Positions 15,383 through 22,990 of a stretch of 64,000 nucleotides of DNA are shown here, one piece after another (the stretch's first letter is position 1; every line of letters begins with the position of its first letter). The notes beneath the pieces were generated by a model. The model did not search any database. It worked only from the letters and a program-made list of their open reading frames with translations, and had not been told where the DNA came from. The translations under genes and the position numbers were made by a program. This DNA comes from UBA1268 sp965662195. GTDB taxonomy: Bacteria; Planctomycetota; Planctomycetia; Pirellulales; UBA1268. The stretch lies in the NCBI GenBank assembly GCA_965662195.1, contig CBFIHA010000002.1, positions 1-64,000 on the forward strand, in the 5' to 3' direction.

Positions 15383-15895
15383 GTGAAATCCCAGGGCGAG
15401 ATCGAGTCGGCCGTCTGCGACGGCATTTCCCGTTTCCAGCAAGAATTCATCGGCCGGGGGCCAAGCGACATCCATGCCCATCTGGTCGGCTCGCTGCTGG
15501 TGGTCCGGCTGCACGGTGTGCTGACACCGGCCGAAAGGCAGTTGATCAGTCCCCGGAAGCAGTGGGGGCAGCCCGTGGCTGGCAACGGCGAGGTGACCAA
15601 CGGTGAGGTGATCAACGGTGAGGTGACCGACGGTGAGGTGGCGGCAACGTCCGACGGCCAGGATCAGGAGAATGGCCGGTCGCTGCTGAAGCAGGTGCGG
15701 TCGCACATGATCGCCACCGGAAGGCGGCGACTGCAGATGATCGTGGAAGGGGCCGCGGGAGTCGGGCTGGTGAGTGTCCATCACGACATCTCGACCGTGA
15801 CGGGCGAGGAACTCTTTGCCTTCTCGCTCGCCCAGCCGCCATCCTGCCGCCCCAAAAAGGCCCTGACCAAAGCCGGCCGCAGCCCGTTGGGATAG
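15383..15895 (+). CDS. DUF2294 (MpsC-like) family protein 3
   Basis: A 170-residue protein from GTG at 15383, chosen because GGAGG lies 7 bases before it and because the protein then starts VKSQGEIESAVCDGISRFQQ, parallel to DUF2294 protein 1. It shares EFIGRGP, VVRLHGVLTPAERQL and the end VSVHHDISTVTGEELFAFSL with that copy. An insertion of about 40 residues in the middle contains repeats of NGEV, NGEV, NGEV, DGEV. It lies about 120 bases behind csrA on the same strand, and is likely part of the same regulatory unit. Function unknown; family evidence links DUF2294 to the MpsC component elsewhere. Confidence 0.82.
   Translation: MKSQGEIESAVCDGISRFQQEFIGRGPSDIHAHLVGSLLVVRLHGVLTPAERQLISPRKQWGQPVAGNGEVTNGEVINGEVTDGEVAATSDGQDQENGRSLLKQVRSHMIATGRRRLQMIVEGAAGVGLVSVHHDISTVTGEELFAFSLAQPPSCRPKKALTKAGRSPLG
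15589..15641 (+). repeat. 15-base tandem repeats encoding NGEVT-like units
   Basis: Four near-identical 15-base units (aacggtgaggtgacc-like) lie inside DUF2294 gene 3 and encode NGEVT, NGEVI, NGEVT/D and DGEV. They lie in the low-complexity insertion that protein 1 lacks. Confidence 0.75.
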
Positions 15896-16020
15896 CCGGG
15901 CGACCGGCCAGGGCCATCCAGGCACCCCGCCCCAAGCAGGGGCGGCCGGACGACCCGGGAGCCGTCTTGCACGGAGCAGGCGAAACCGTACACTTGTTCG
16001 GTTCGCGGTCCGGAAGGGTC

Positions 16021-16093
16021 GCTAGCGTAGCTCAATTGGCAGAGCAGCTGATTTGTAATCAGCAGGTTGCGGGTTCGAGTCCCGCCGCTAGCT
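16021..16093 (+). tRNA. tRNA-Thr (TGT)
   Basis: Acceptor arms GCTAGCG and CGCTAGC pair fully. The anticodon stem GCTGA/TCAGC encloses loop TTTGTAA with anticodon TGT, and the T-arm is GCGGG TTCGAGT CCCGC. First of four tRNAs in front of tuf. Confidence 0.97.
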
Positions 16094-16395
16094 CACGACG
16101 CGGCTGGATGAAGGCCTGCCGACGGGCAGTCTCGGAATCCTCCGAGAGAAATGCCGGTTCGCGGTTACAAAAGCGGGCCGGAGCCCAGGCTCGACACTGG
16201 CTCACGACACACTGGTGGCAGAACAACCAAAACCTGAATTGAAGCCCGAAAAATAGCAGGACAGGAAGCACAACAGCAAACAGGAGAGCAGCGTGGTGGC
16301 GGGGTCGAACGATCCCGTCGACCGGTGGTGGACGGACCGGCCAACAGGATCGTCTCGGTGAATTGCGGAACAACCAACGTACCGAACAACGCGGA
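16094..16395. other. Spacer between tRNA-Thr and tRNA-Tyr
   Basis: This 302-base spacer separates two tRNA genes on the same strand. I see no further tRNA, gene or clear terminator; an A-rich stretch (16219-16283) lies in its middle. It is probably transcribed as part of the tRNA precursor (inference). Confidence 0.4.
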
Positions 16396-16477
16396 GGGGA
16401 GTTTCCCGAGCGGTCAAAGGGGTCAGACTGTAAATCTGATGGCATTGCCTTCGCAGGTTCGAATCCTGCACTCCCCA
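16396..16477 (+). tRNA. tRNA-Tyr (GTA)
   Basis: Acceptor GGGGAGT pairs with ACTCCCC, discriminator A. The anticodon loop reads CTGTAAA with anticodon GTA, and a long variable arm (class II) precedes the T-arm GCAGG TTCGAAT CCTGC. Confidence 0.96.
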
Positions 16478-16565
16478 CTTGCCCCCGTGACAGCCGGCCA
16501 GGCCGGCGAGCCGAGGCTCACCATTCCCGGCGGTCGATCCCGCGGACCAGCCGACAAGGCCGATC

Positions 16566-16636
16566 GCGGGTGTAGCTCAATGGTAGAGCAATAGCCTTCC
16601 AAGCTAAAGACGAGGGTTCGATTCCCTTCACCCGCT
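16566..16636 (+). tRNA. tRNA-Gly (TCC)
   Basis: Acceptor GCGGGTG pairs with CACCCGC. The anticodon loop is CTTCCAA with anticodon TCC, and the T-arm is GAGGG TTCGATT CCCTT, with one weak pair. Confidence 0.96.
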
Positions 16637-16713
16637 TTTCCGCCAAATACCGTCACAGCCACCCGAATTTCACGACAAGGAAGAAGAAGCACCAGACACC
16701 GTCAGGCACATTG

Positions 16714-16785
<72 letters not shown>

Positions 16786-16956
16786 CTCCGGCAGCCCGGC
16801 CATTTTCGAGCGGAAAGGGTTTGCCCCCACGAACAGCATTTGACGATACAATCCGGCTCGGACGATTCCGAACGGACTGAGCAAGAGGTTTGGTTTTCAA
16901 CAAGCAGGCAACTGAGCCTGCCCACCCTTCAACGAGGAAAGGCCGAGGAAAAGAGC

Positions 16957-18156
16957 ATGGCAAAGGATACTTTTGAGCGAACAAAACCCCACGTCAACGT
17001 CGGCACGATCGGGCATATCGACCACGGGAAAACGACGCTCACGGGTGCTCTGGTCGCCGTGCAGGCGGCGAAGAACCTGGCCGTCGCCAAAAGCTACGCC
17101 GACATCGCCAAGGGGGGCACCGTCCGTGACGAAACCAAGACCGTGACGATCGCTGTCAGCCACGTTGAGTACGAGACCGAACAGCGACACTACGCTCACA
17201 TCGACTGCCCTGGGCATGCCGACTTCGTCAAAAACATGATCACCGGGGCCGCCCAGATGGACGGAGCGATCCTCGTCGTCAGCGCTGCCGACGGCCCGAT
17301 GCCCCAGACGCGGGAGCACATCCTGCTGGCCCGCCAGGTCGGCGTGCCGGCACTGGTCGTGTTTCTCAACAAGGTCGACCTGGTCGATGACCCCGAACTG
17401 CTCGACCTGGTCGAGATGGAGATTCGGGAACTGCTCAGCAAGTACGGTTACCCCGGCGACGATATCCCGATCATCCGGGGTGCCGGCAAGCCGGCTTATG
17501 ACAGCCCGGCCGATCCGGAGGCCAGCAAGTGCATTTCAGAACTGCTTGACGCGGTCGACAGCTACATCCCCGAGCCGACCCGTGAACTCGACAAACCGTT
17601 CCTGATGGCGATCGAGGACGTCTTCTCGATTGAAGGCCGCGGTACCGTTGCCACTGGCCGAATCGAGCGGGGCATCGTCAAGGTCGGTGATGAGGTCGAG
17701 ATCGTCGGCCTCAAGGAAAAGGCTGACAAGACGACGGTCACCGGCGTGGAGATGTTCAAAAAGGTGCTCGACAGCGGCCAGGCGGGCGACAACGTCGGCT
17801 GCCTGCTGCGAGGTGTCTCCCGTGAGTCGATTGAGCGCGGCCAGGTGCTGGCCAAGCCCGGTTCGATCAATCCCCACAAGAAGTTCGAGTGCGAGGTCTA
17901 CGTCCTGTCAAAGGAAGAGGGCGGTCGGCATACGCCGTTTTTCGCCGGCTACCGGCCGCAGTTCTACTTCCGCACCACCGACGTGACCGGTTCGACCCAG
18001 CTGCTTAGCGGCGTCGAAATGGTGTCGCCGGGTGATAACGTGAAAATGGAGGTGGAGTTGATGGTGCCGATCGCCATGGACGACGGCGTCCGGTTCGCCA
18101 TCCGCGAGGGAGGCCGGACGGTCGGCTCTGGCATCGTCACCAAGATTCTTGATTAG
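16957..18156 (+). CDS. tuf: Elongation factor Tu
   Basis: A 399-residue GTPase that carries aminoacyl-tRNA to the ribosome. The ATG at 16957 starts MAKDTFERTKPHVNVGTIGH, the usual EF-Tu start. The P-loop is GHIDHGKT, followed by HIDCPGHADFVKNMITGAAQ and NKVDL, so all GTPase motifs except switch I look normal. Switch I reads GGTVRDETKTVTIAVSHVEY instead of the usual ARGITI; I recall similar forms in other planctomycetes, from memory only. Domains 2 and 3 follow to VVTKILD-like end (GIVTKILD). It lies behind four tRNAs and before tRNA-Trp, secE and nusG, so it forms one transcription unit with the core operon. Confidence 0.97.
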   Translation: MAKDTFERTKPHVNVGTIGHIDHGKTTLTGALVAVQAAKNLAVAKSYADIAKGGTVRDETKTVTIAVSHVEYETEQRHYAHIDCPGHADFVKNMITGAAQMDGAILVVSAADGPMPQTREHILLARQVGVPALVVFLNKVDLVDDPELLDLVEMEIRELLSKYGYPGDDIPIIRGAGKPAYDSPADPEASKCISELLDAVDSYIPEPTRELDKPFLMAIEDVFSIEGRGTVATGRIERGIVKVGDEVEIVGLKEKADKTTVTGVEMFKKVLDSGQAGDNVGCLLRGVSRESIERGQVLAKPGSINPHKKFECEVYVLSKEEGGRHTPFFAGYRPQFYFRTTDVTGSTQLLSGVEMVSPGDNVKMEVELMVPIAMDDGVRFAIREGGRTVGSGIVTKILD

Positions 18157-18252
18157 TTCGGGCATGCTCGGCTGTCGGCTCCGGGTCATCCGGGGCCGGC
18201 GGCCGACCCAACGATCATGCGGGACCGGGATTACCGGGTGGCCGCATGGCAC

Positions 18253-18325
18253 AGGGGTGTAGCTCAATTGGCAGAGCGCTGGTCTCCAAAACCAGAGGTT
18301 GCGAGTTCGATTCCCGCCGCCCCTG
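18253..18325 (+). tRNA. tRNA-Trp (CCA)
   Basis: Acceptor AGGGGTG pairs with CGCCCCT with one T-G pair. The anticodon stem CTGGT/ACCAG encloses CTCCAAA, anticodon CCA. The T-stem GCGAG/CCCGC has one A-C mismatch. It lies between tuf and secE, its common site. Confidence 0.95.
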
Positions 18326-18528
18326 CTTGTTTGCCCGGCCACAGTGGGTTGCCGAGGCAATCGGTTCACCGGCCCGCTCCGGTGGAACGGGGCAGGTCGG
18401 TTGCCGCCACGGCCGGTCCGCCCGGCGGCAGTTGCCAGCGGTGATCGCTGAAAGGTTTCGAGCCAGACTGGCACCGCACGTTTCGCAGACAGCAAATAGC
18501 AGATAGCAGACAAGGGCACCACAACGGC

Positions 18529-18996
18529 ATGGCAGGATCACAACAACGAGCCGCTTCATCCGCATCCTTCTGGGGTGGGCTCCTGAGCTTTTCGCTCTAC
18601 AAGCGGCAGCAGGGCCGCGTGACGCGGCAGGTGACCTTTGCGGCCATCAGCCTGGCGATCGGCCTGGGGGTCTGGCGGCTGGCTCAGCTGCTGCCGCTCT
18701 GGCTGGGTGGTGCCGCGGGCAGTTCGTTCGGCGACGAACTGGGCGTCGTCCGGTTTCTGGTACCCGGCCTGCTGATGGCGGCGGGCATCTGGCTGGCCTT
18801 CCGGATTGTGAACACTCCCGGCGTGGCAGACTTTCTGATTGCCGTGGAAACCGAGATGACCAAGGTGTCGTGGCCGACCCGCGATGAAGTCATCCGCAGT
18901 TCCATCGTGATCATTTTCATGATCTTCGTTTTGGCCGGCATTCTGGCCGTGTACGATCTGTTCTGGTGGTTTGTGCTCCGAGCCCTTCAGGGCTGA
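18529..18996 (+). CDS. secE: Preprotein translocase subunit SecE
   Basis: A 155-residue membrane protein that joins SecY and SecG in the protein-export channel. Three hydrophobic segments are visible: VTFAAISLAIGLGVWRLA, VRFLVPGLLMAAGIWLAF and SIVIIFMIFVLAGILAVYDL. The conserved cytosolic SecE motif VETEMTKVSWPTRDEV precedes the last segment. The single-segment SecE of many bacteria is about 65 residues, so this is a longer three-segment type. It overlaps only a possible extension of nusG; the chosen nusG start lies about 50 bases downstream. Confidence 0.95.
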   Translation: MAGSQQRAASSASFWGGLLSFSLYKRQQGRVTRQVTFAAISLAIGLGVWRLAQLLPLWLGGAAGSSFGDELGVVRFLVPGLLMAAGIWLAFRIVNTPGVADFLIAVETEMTKVSWPTRDEVIRSSIVIIFMIFVLAGILAVYDLFWWFVLRALQG

Positions 18997-19049
18997 CCAC
19001 CGCCGTTGACCAATCTCACTCGAGGCTCCAGCGACCACTCCTGATACCG

Positions 19050-19922
19050 ATGCAAGACCACGACGCCCCAACGCCCGCCGATCCGGCTGCTCTCGACACT
19101 CCAGCCGCCACTGACGCAACCGGGGCAACCCAGCCCCGGCCTGCCGACCGGCAGACCGAGGACGCGGATCGTCAGCCGGAGCAGGCTGCCCAGACAGAGT
19201 CCGCCACCACGCCGTCGCTGGCTGGCGAGACGGATGCTCCACCAACGTCAGCCGCGGCTGACGCTGACGACGATGCCGATGACGACGGCCCCGTGGAACT
19301 GGATGATCCGTTCTCCGGGAGTGAGGACGCCAAGCCGGTCACGCTTGACGGTGAGGAGGAAGAAGCCGCGGAAGAACAGCCCTCCCTTGCCGATATGGAC
19401 TGGTACATCCTGAAGGTTCAGAGCAATCGGGAAGACTCGATTCGTGACACCCTGTTGCGGCGGATTTCAATGCAGGGCATGGACCCTTGGTTCGGCGAGG
19501 TGGTGGTGCCAAAGGAGCAGGTCACCGAATTCAAAGGGGGGAAGAAGCGGGTCGTCTGGCGAAAACTCTATCCCGGCTACATCCTGGTCAACATGGTGCT
19601 CAATGACGAAACCTGGTTCATGGTAAGGGAAACAGGGGGCATTGGTGACTTCACGGGCTCGGGTGGTAAGCCCAGCCCGATGCTCCCCCAGGACGTTGCC
19701 AAACTCCTGCACAAGGCCGAGGAGAAGGCCGACGAGACGCCGAAATTGAAGATCAACTTTAAGAAGGGGGATCGCGTCAAAATCAACGAGGGCACCTTCG
19801 AGAACTTCGAAGGCGAAGTCGAGCAGATCGACGAAGCCAACGGCCGGGTCACGGTCATGCTCAGCATCTTCGGCCGCTCGACTCCGGTCGATATCGAATA
19901 CTGGCAGATCGAAACCGTGTAG
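19050..19922 (+). CDS. nusG: Transcription termination/antitermination protein NusG, acidic N-terminal extension
   Basis: A 290-residue protein from the ATG at 19050. The NGN domain begins at MDWYILKVQSNREDSIRD (about residue 115), with WRKLYPGYILVNMVLND, and is followed by a KOW domain with FKKGDRVKINEGTFENFEGE. These bind RNA polymerase and link it to Rho or ribosomes. The first 110 residues are a disordered, strongly acidic extension with runs such as DDDADDDGPVELDD and DGEEEEAAEEQ; usual NusG is about 180 residues. It is placed between secE and rplK, the standard order. Confidence 0.95.
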   Translation: MQDHDAPTPADPAALDTPAATDATGATQPRPADRQTEDADRQPEQAAQTESATTPSLAGETDAPPTSAAADADDDADDDGPVELDDPFSGSEDAKPVTLDGEEEEAAEEQPSLADMDWYILKVQSNREDSIRDTLLRRISMQGMDPWFGEVVVPKEQVTEFKGGKKRVVWRKLYPGYILVNMVLNDETWFMVRETGGIGDFTGSGGKPSPMLPQDVAKLLHKAEEKADETPKLKINFKKGDRVKINEGTFENFEGEVEQIDEANGRVTVMLSIFGRSTPVDIEYWQIETV

Positions 19923-20166
19923 CGTTTTCCGCCGACCGATCCCTCCGTGGCCATGCTGGTCGGCCCGAACTGTTACGGGCCCGGTTTCTCGACGCCGCAG
20001 TGGACTTGGCGCACCCCCTCTCCCGCCGGGAGAGCACCAGGACGAGCGGGCTGGGGTTTGCCACTGCCGAAGAAAAAACCCGGAGCGGTCTGCCAGGCCT
20101 TTGACAACCACGATTTTCCGGGCATGATGTGAGGCTCTCCACAGTGACCGTTTCAAGGAGCCGACC
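19923..20166. other. nusG-rplK spacer with two perfect hairpins
   Basis: GGCCCG/CGGGCC at 19962-19981 and CTCTCCC/GGGAGAG at 20018-20034 lie on the plus strand. They lack T-runs, so they are not classical terminators; attenuation or RNA processing are possible (inference). Confidence 0.5.
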
Positions 20167-20592
20167 ATGGCAAAGCAGGTGACCGGGCAGGCGAAATTTC
20201 AGGTTCCCGGTGGGCAGGCAACCCCTGCCCCCCCGGTGGGCACATCGCTGGGCCGATTCGGAATCAACCTCGGCCAGTTTGTCCAGCAGTTCAATGACAA
20301 GACCAAAGAAGCCGGCGGCATGCCAATTCCGGTTGTGGTCACGATTTACAACGATCGCTCTTTCGATTTCGTGACCAAAAGTCCACCGGCGGCAGCCCTG
20401 CTGAAAAAGGCGGCGGGGCTGGCCAAAGGCTCTGGGGTCCCCAACAAGACAAAGGTTGGCAAGGTAACTGTCGCCCAACTTGACGAGATCGTGAAGATGA
20501 AATCTGCAGATCTCCAAGCCCGTGACGACGAGCACGCCCGACGAATGATCGAGGGAACCGCCCGCAGCATGGGCATCACGGTCGAGGGTTGA
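20167..20592 (+). CDS. rplK: 50S ribosomal protein L11
   Basis: A 141-residue ribosomal protein of the GTPase-associated center. The N-terminal domain has ATPAPPVGTSLGRFGIN, the usual PPVGPALG-like turn, and the C-terminal rRNA-binding domain runs from PPAAALLKKAAGLAKGSG to the end GTARSMGITVEG. Length matches the family. GGAG lies 8 bases before the ATG. It is followed by rplA in the usual order. Confidence 0.97.
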   Translation: MAKQVTGQAKFQVPGGQATPAPPVGTSLGRFGINLGQFVQQFNDKTKEAGGMPIPVVVTIYNDRSFDFVTKSPPAAALLKKAAGLAKGSGVPNKTKVGKVTVAQLDEIVKMKSADLQARDDEHARRMIEGTARSMGITVEG

Positions 20593-20615
20593 AAATCGGC
20601 CGAAATCCACCATAC

Positions 20616-20667
20616 TTCGGGGCTCTTCGGCCCCGAACCCCGGCTTCCAGCCGGGTCTTCCAACACC
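20616..20667 (+). promoter_or_regulatory. Pair of hairpins between rplK and rplA
   Basis: CGGGGCTCTTCGGCCCCG and CCCGGCTTCCAGCCGGG form two adjacent stem-loops about 35 bases before the rplA start. L1 is known elsewhere to bind its own mRNA, so this is a candidate autoregulatory site, inferred only from position. Confidence 0.35.
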
Positions 20668-20701
20668 CTTCCCAGCCGATTTCCACGCAAGGAAACATAC
20701 C

Positions 20702-21382
20702 GTGCGCCTGACGAAAAGGATGAAGGCCGCTCATGCGGTCAAACCCACCGACGACACACCGCTCCCCGTGGTCGATGCGGTTGCGGCACTGAAGAAGTTT
20801 CCACCGACCAAGTTCGATCAGACCGTCGAGATCCACATGCGACTCGGCATCGACCCCAAGCAGGCCGATCAGATCGTCAGAGGCTCCATCGTGCTCCCGC
20901 ACGGCATCGGCAAGAGCAAGCGGGTAGTGGTGTTTGCGAAGGGCAATCTCGCTGATGACGCCCGTGCGGCAGGAGCCGAGGAAGTCGGTGGTGAGGATCT
21001 GGCGAAGAAGATCAAGGATGGCTGGACCGACTTCGATGTCTGCATTGCGGCTCCCGACATGATGGGGCTGGTGGGCCCGCTGGGAAAAATCCTTGGCCCC
21101 CGGGGTCTGATGCCGAGTCCTCGGGCCGGCACTGTGACCGCTGATGTGTCCAAGACCGTCAAGGAATACAAGGCGGGCAAGGTTGAGTTTCGGAATGACC
21201 CGACCGGCATCGTTCACGCTGCCATCGGCAAGGCGAGCTTCGACCCGGACAAATTGGCCGACAACATCAACGCCTTCATCGACCACATCCGGTCAATGCA
21301 GCCAACGGCCGTTCGCGGGCAGTACATCAAGACGGTAGCGATTTCGGCGACTATGTCGCCCGGGGTCATGGTGGCCGCCTGA
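20702..21382 (+). CDS. rplA: 50S ribosomal protein L1
   Basis: A 226-residue ribosomal protein of the L1 stalk. The GTG at 20702 follows AAGGAAACATACC. The two-domain fold is visible from KFDQTVEIHMRLGIDPKQAD through VVVFAKGN, LAKKIKDGWTDFDVCIAA, LGKILGPRGLMPSPRAGTVT and FIDHIRSMQPTAVRG. Length matches the family. It binds 23S rRNA and may repress its own operon. Confidence 0.97.
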   Translation: MRLTKRMKAAHAVKPTDDTPLPVVDAVAALKKFPPTKFDQTVEIHMRLGIDPKQADQIVRGSIVLPHGIGKSKRVVVFAKGNLADDARAAGAEEVGGEDLAKKIKDGWTDFDVCIAAPDMMGLVGPLGKILGPRGLMPSPRAGTVTADVSKTVKEYKAGKVEFRNDPTGIVHAAIGKASFDPDKLADNINAFIDHIRSMQPTAVRGQYIKTVAISATMSPGVMVAA

Positions 21383-21428
21383 ACGCCGCCTTTGGCTTTC
21401 CCCTTCCTCAAACCAATCCGCAGAGACG

Positions 21429-21974
21429 ATGAGCAAATTTGTCAAAGACCTGATGATGCAGAACCTCCGGTCACGACTGGATGACGTTGGTGATGTCTTC
21501 CTCGTCAGCCTGGGCCAGATCAACGCCCAGAAAACCACTGAACTGCGGCTGGCTTTGCGGAAGAAGAGGATCAACCTGCAACTGATTCGCAACAACCTCG
21601 CCCGGCGGGCGTTGGCCGATACACCGCTGGCGCCGGCCTTTGAGGGCCAGGCCGGGATGCTGGCCGTCTGCTGGGGCGCCGACGACATTGTCGACCTCGC
21701 CAAGGAGCTCGACCGGATTTCCGGGCTGCCTGACTACGCCGGCTTTGCGTGCCACGGCGGGGCGATGGAAGGCGCAAAGCTCGTGGCAGAGGACCTCAAG
21801 CGGGTTGCCAAATGGCCCTCCCGGCCGGAACAACTCTCAATTCTCTCGGGCCAGCTCCTATCACTGGGCGCGACGCTTTCCGGGCAGCTGCTCGCTGGCG
21901 GCGGCAACCTGGCCGGTCAGCTCGCCAGCCGGATCGACGACCTGGAAGAGACGGCAGGCGAATCGGCTGCGTGA
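21429..21974 (+). CDS. rplJ: 50S ribosomal protein L10
   Basis: A 181-residue protein that forms the base of the L7/L12 stalk. The N-terminal part (LRSRLDDVGDVFLVSLGQIN, LRLALRKKRINLQLIRNNLA) is typical, and the C-terminal helix (LGATLSGQLLAGGGNLAGQL) is the L7/L12 binding part. The spacing to rplA is short. Its partner rplL follows only after an unusual 309-base spacer. Confidence 0.95.
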   Translation: MSKFVKDLMMQNLRSRLDDVGDVFLVSLGQINAQKTTELRLALRKKRINLQLIRNNLARRALADTPLAPAFEGQAGMLAVCWGADDIVDLAKELDRISGLPDYAGFACHGGAMEGAKLVAEDLKRVAKWPSRPEQLSILSGQLLSLGATLSGQLLAGGGNLAGQLASRIDDLEETAGESAA

Positions 21975-22283
21975 GCAGGCGGCGGGCAGTTGCTTCCTCA
22001 ACACCGAAGTCGCTGTCACAAAAAACTGTCAAGTCCAAAAACTTTTGGGACTAGGCAACAAAAAAATTCGTGGTAAGAAAAGAGGCTCGCGATTTCTGCA
22101 GAAGGCGCCTGAGGCCATCCAGAATCATCGCCCGCGGACGACAGGCAGATGGCCCAATGACGTCCGCGGAATCCTTGCGGCGGCGTCAAGGATTGCTGAC
22201 AAGCTAGCAACAAACGGACAAATAGTTTCACCATTTCGGTATGCCCCCAGGCACCGGTTTCTCGAGGGAAAGGATCGCGATCG
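21975..22283. promoter_or_regulatory. Long rplJ-rplL spacer with two hairpins
   Basis: This 309-base spacer is longer than is usual between these coupled genes and is relatively rich in A and T. A hairpin AGTCCAAAA/TTTTGGGACT lies at 22032-22052, and AATCCTTG/CAAGGATT at 22170-22194. They may control the ratio of L10 to L7/L12, for instance by processing (inference). No gene is seen in it. Confidence 0.45.
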
Positions 22284-22712
22284 ATGGCAACGGCTGAAGC
22301 AACAGAGTCAACCCGGGAATTTTCGGCAGATACGAAGGAACTCGGTGATCGCATCGTCGGCCTGACGCTCAAGGCGGCGAAGGAATTATCGGACTACCTC
22401 GATGAGGTGCACGGCATCAAGCCGGCAGCTGGAGGCGCCGTGATGGTGGCCGCCGGCGGCGGTGGTGGCGGCGAGGGTGGCGGCGAGGCCGCTGCCGAGA
22501 AGACCGAGTTCGATGTCGTCCTCGAGTCGTTTGGCGACAACAAGATCAGCGTGATCAAGGTCGTGCGGGCCGCCACTGGTCTGGGCCTCAAGGAAGCCAA
22601 GGATTTGGTGGAGGGCGCCCCCGGCAAGGTCAAGGAGGGAATCTCCAAGGAAGACGCCGAAAAGCTCCAAAAAGAGCTGGAAGAAGCCGGGGCCAAGGTC
22701 TCGGTCAAGTAG
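22284..22712 (+). CDS. rplL: 50S ribosomal protein L7/L12
   Basis: A 142-residue stalk protein. The N-terminal dimer helices (RIVGLTLKAAKELSDYLDEV) are followed by a Gly/Ala hinge (VMVAAGGGGGGEGGGEAAAE) and the C-terminal factor-binding domain (KTEFDVVLESFGDNKISVIK, GLGLKEAKDLVEGAPGKVKE). It is about 15-20 residues longer than usual because of the N-terminus and glycine hinge. Confidence 0.97.
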   Translation: MATAEATESTREFSADTKELGDRIVGLTLKAAKELSDYLDEVHGIKPAAGGAVMVAAGGGGGGEGGGEAAAEKTEFDVVLESFGDNKISVIKVVRAATGLGLKEAKDLVEGAPGKVKEGISKEDAEKLQKELEEAGAKVSVK

Positions 22713-22748
22713 AAATTGTGTGGCTGGGCCCGTTTGTCAGCCAGGCCC

Positions 22749-22777
22749 TTGGCGGTTTGGCTGGCAAATGGTATAGT
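22749..22777 (+). promoter_or_regulatory. Candidate sigma-70 promoter upstream of rpoB
   Basis: TTGGCG at 22749-22754 and TATAGT at 22772-22777 are separated by exactly 17 bases. It lies in the 278-base rplL-rpoB spacer, so rpoBC may have its own promoter apart from the ribosomal protein genes. Confidence 0.5.
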
Positions 22778-22990
22778 TTTTGCGTGCGATGTGCCCCAGC
22801 CAGCAATTCTTATTGTCTTCCCTTCGGGTCTTCGGGCCTCCACCGGGGCCATCGTGTATCTGTAGCCGCTCTCTGGCCACGCGCTGATTCCGTTACGGCA
22901 CGGGCCTGTCGTGATGCGTCCGCCGAGGCGGCACGTCGTTCTCCCTGATTCACCACCGCATCCTTTTCTCCTCGAGGAGTGCTTCGTCAT

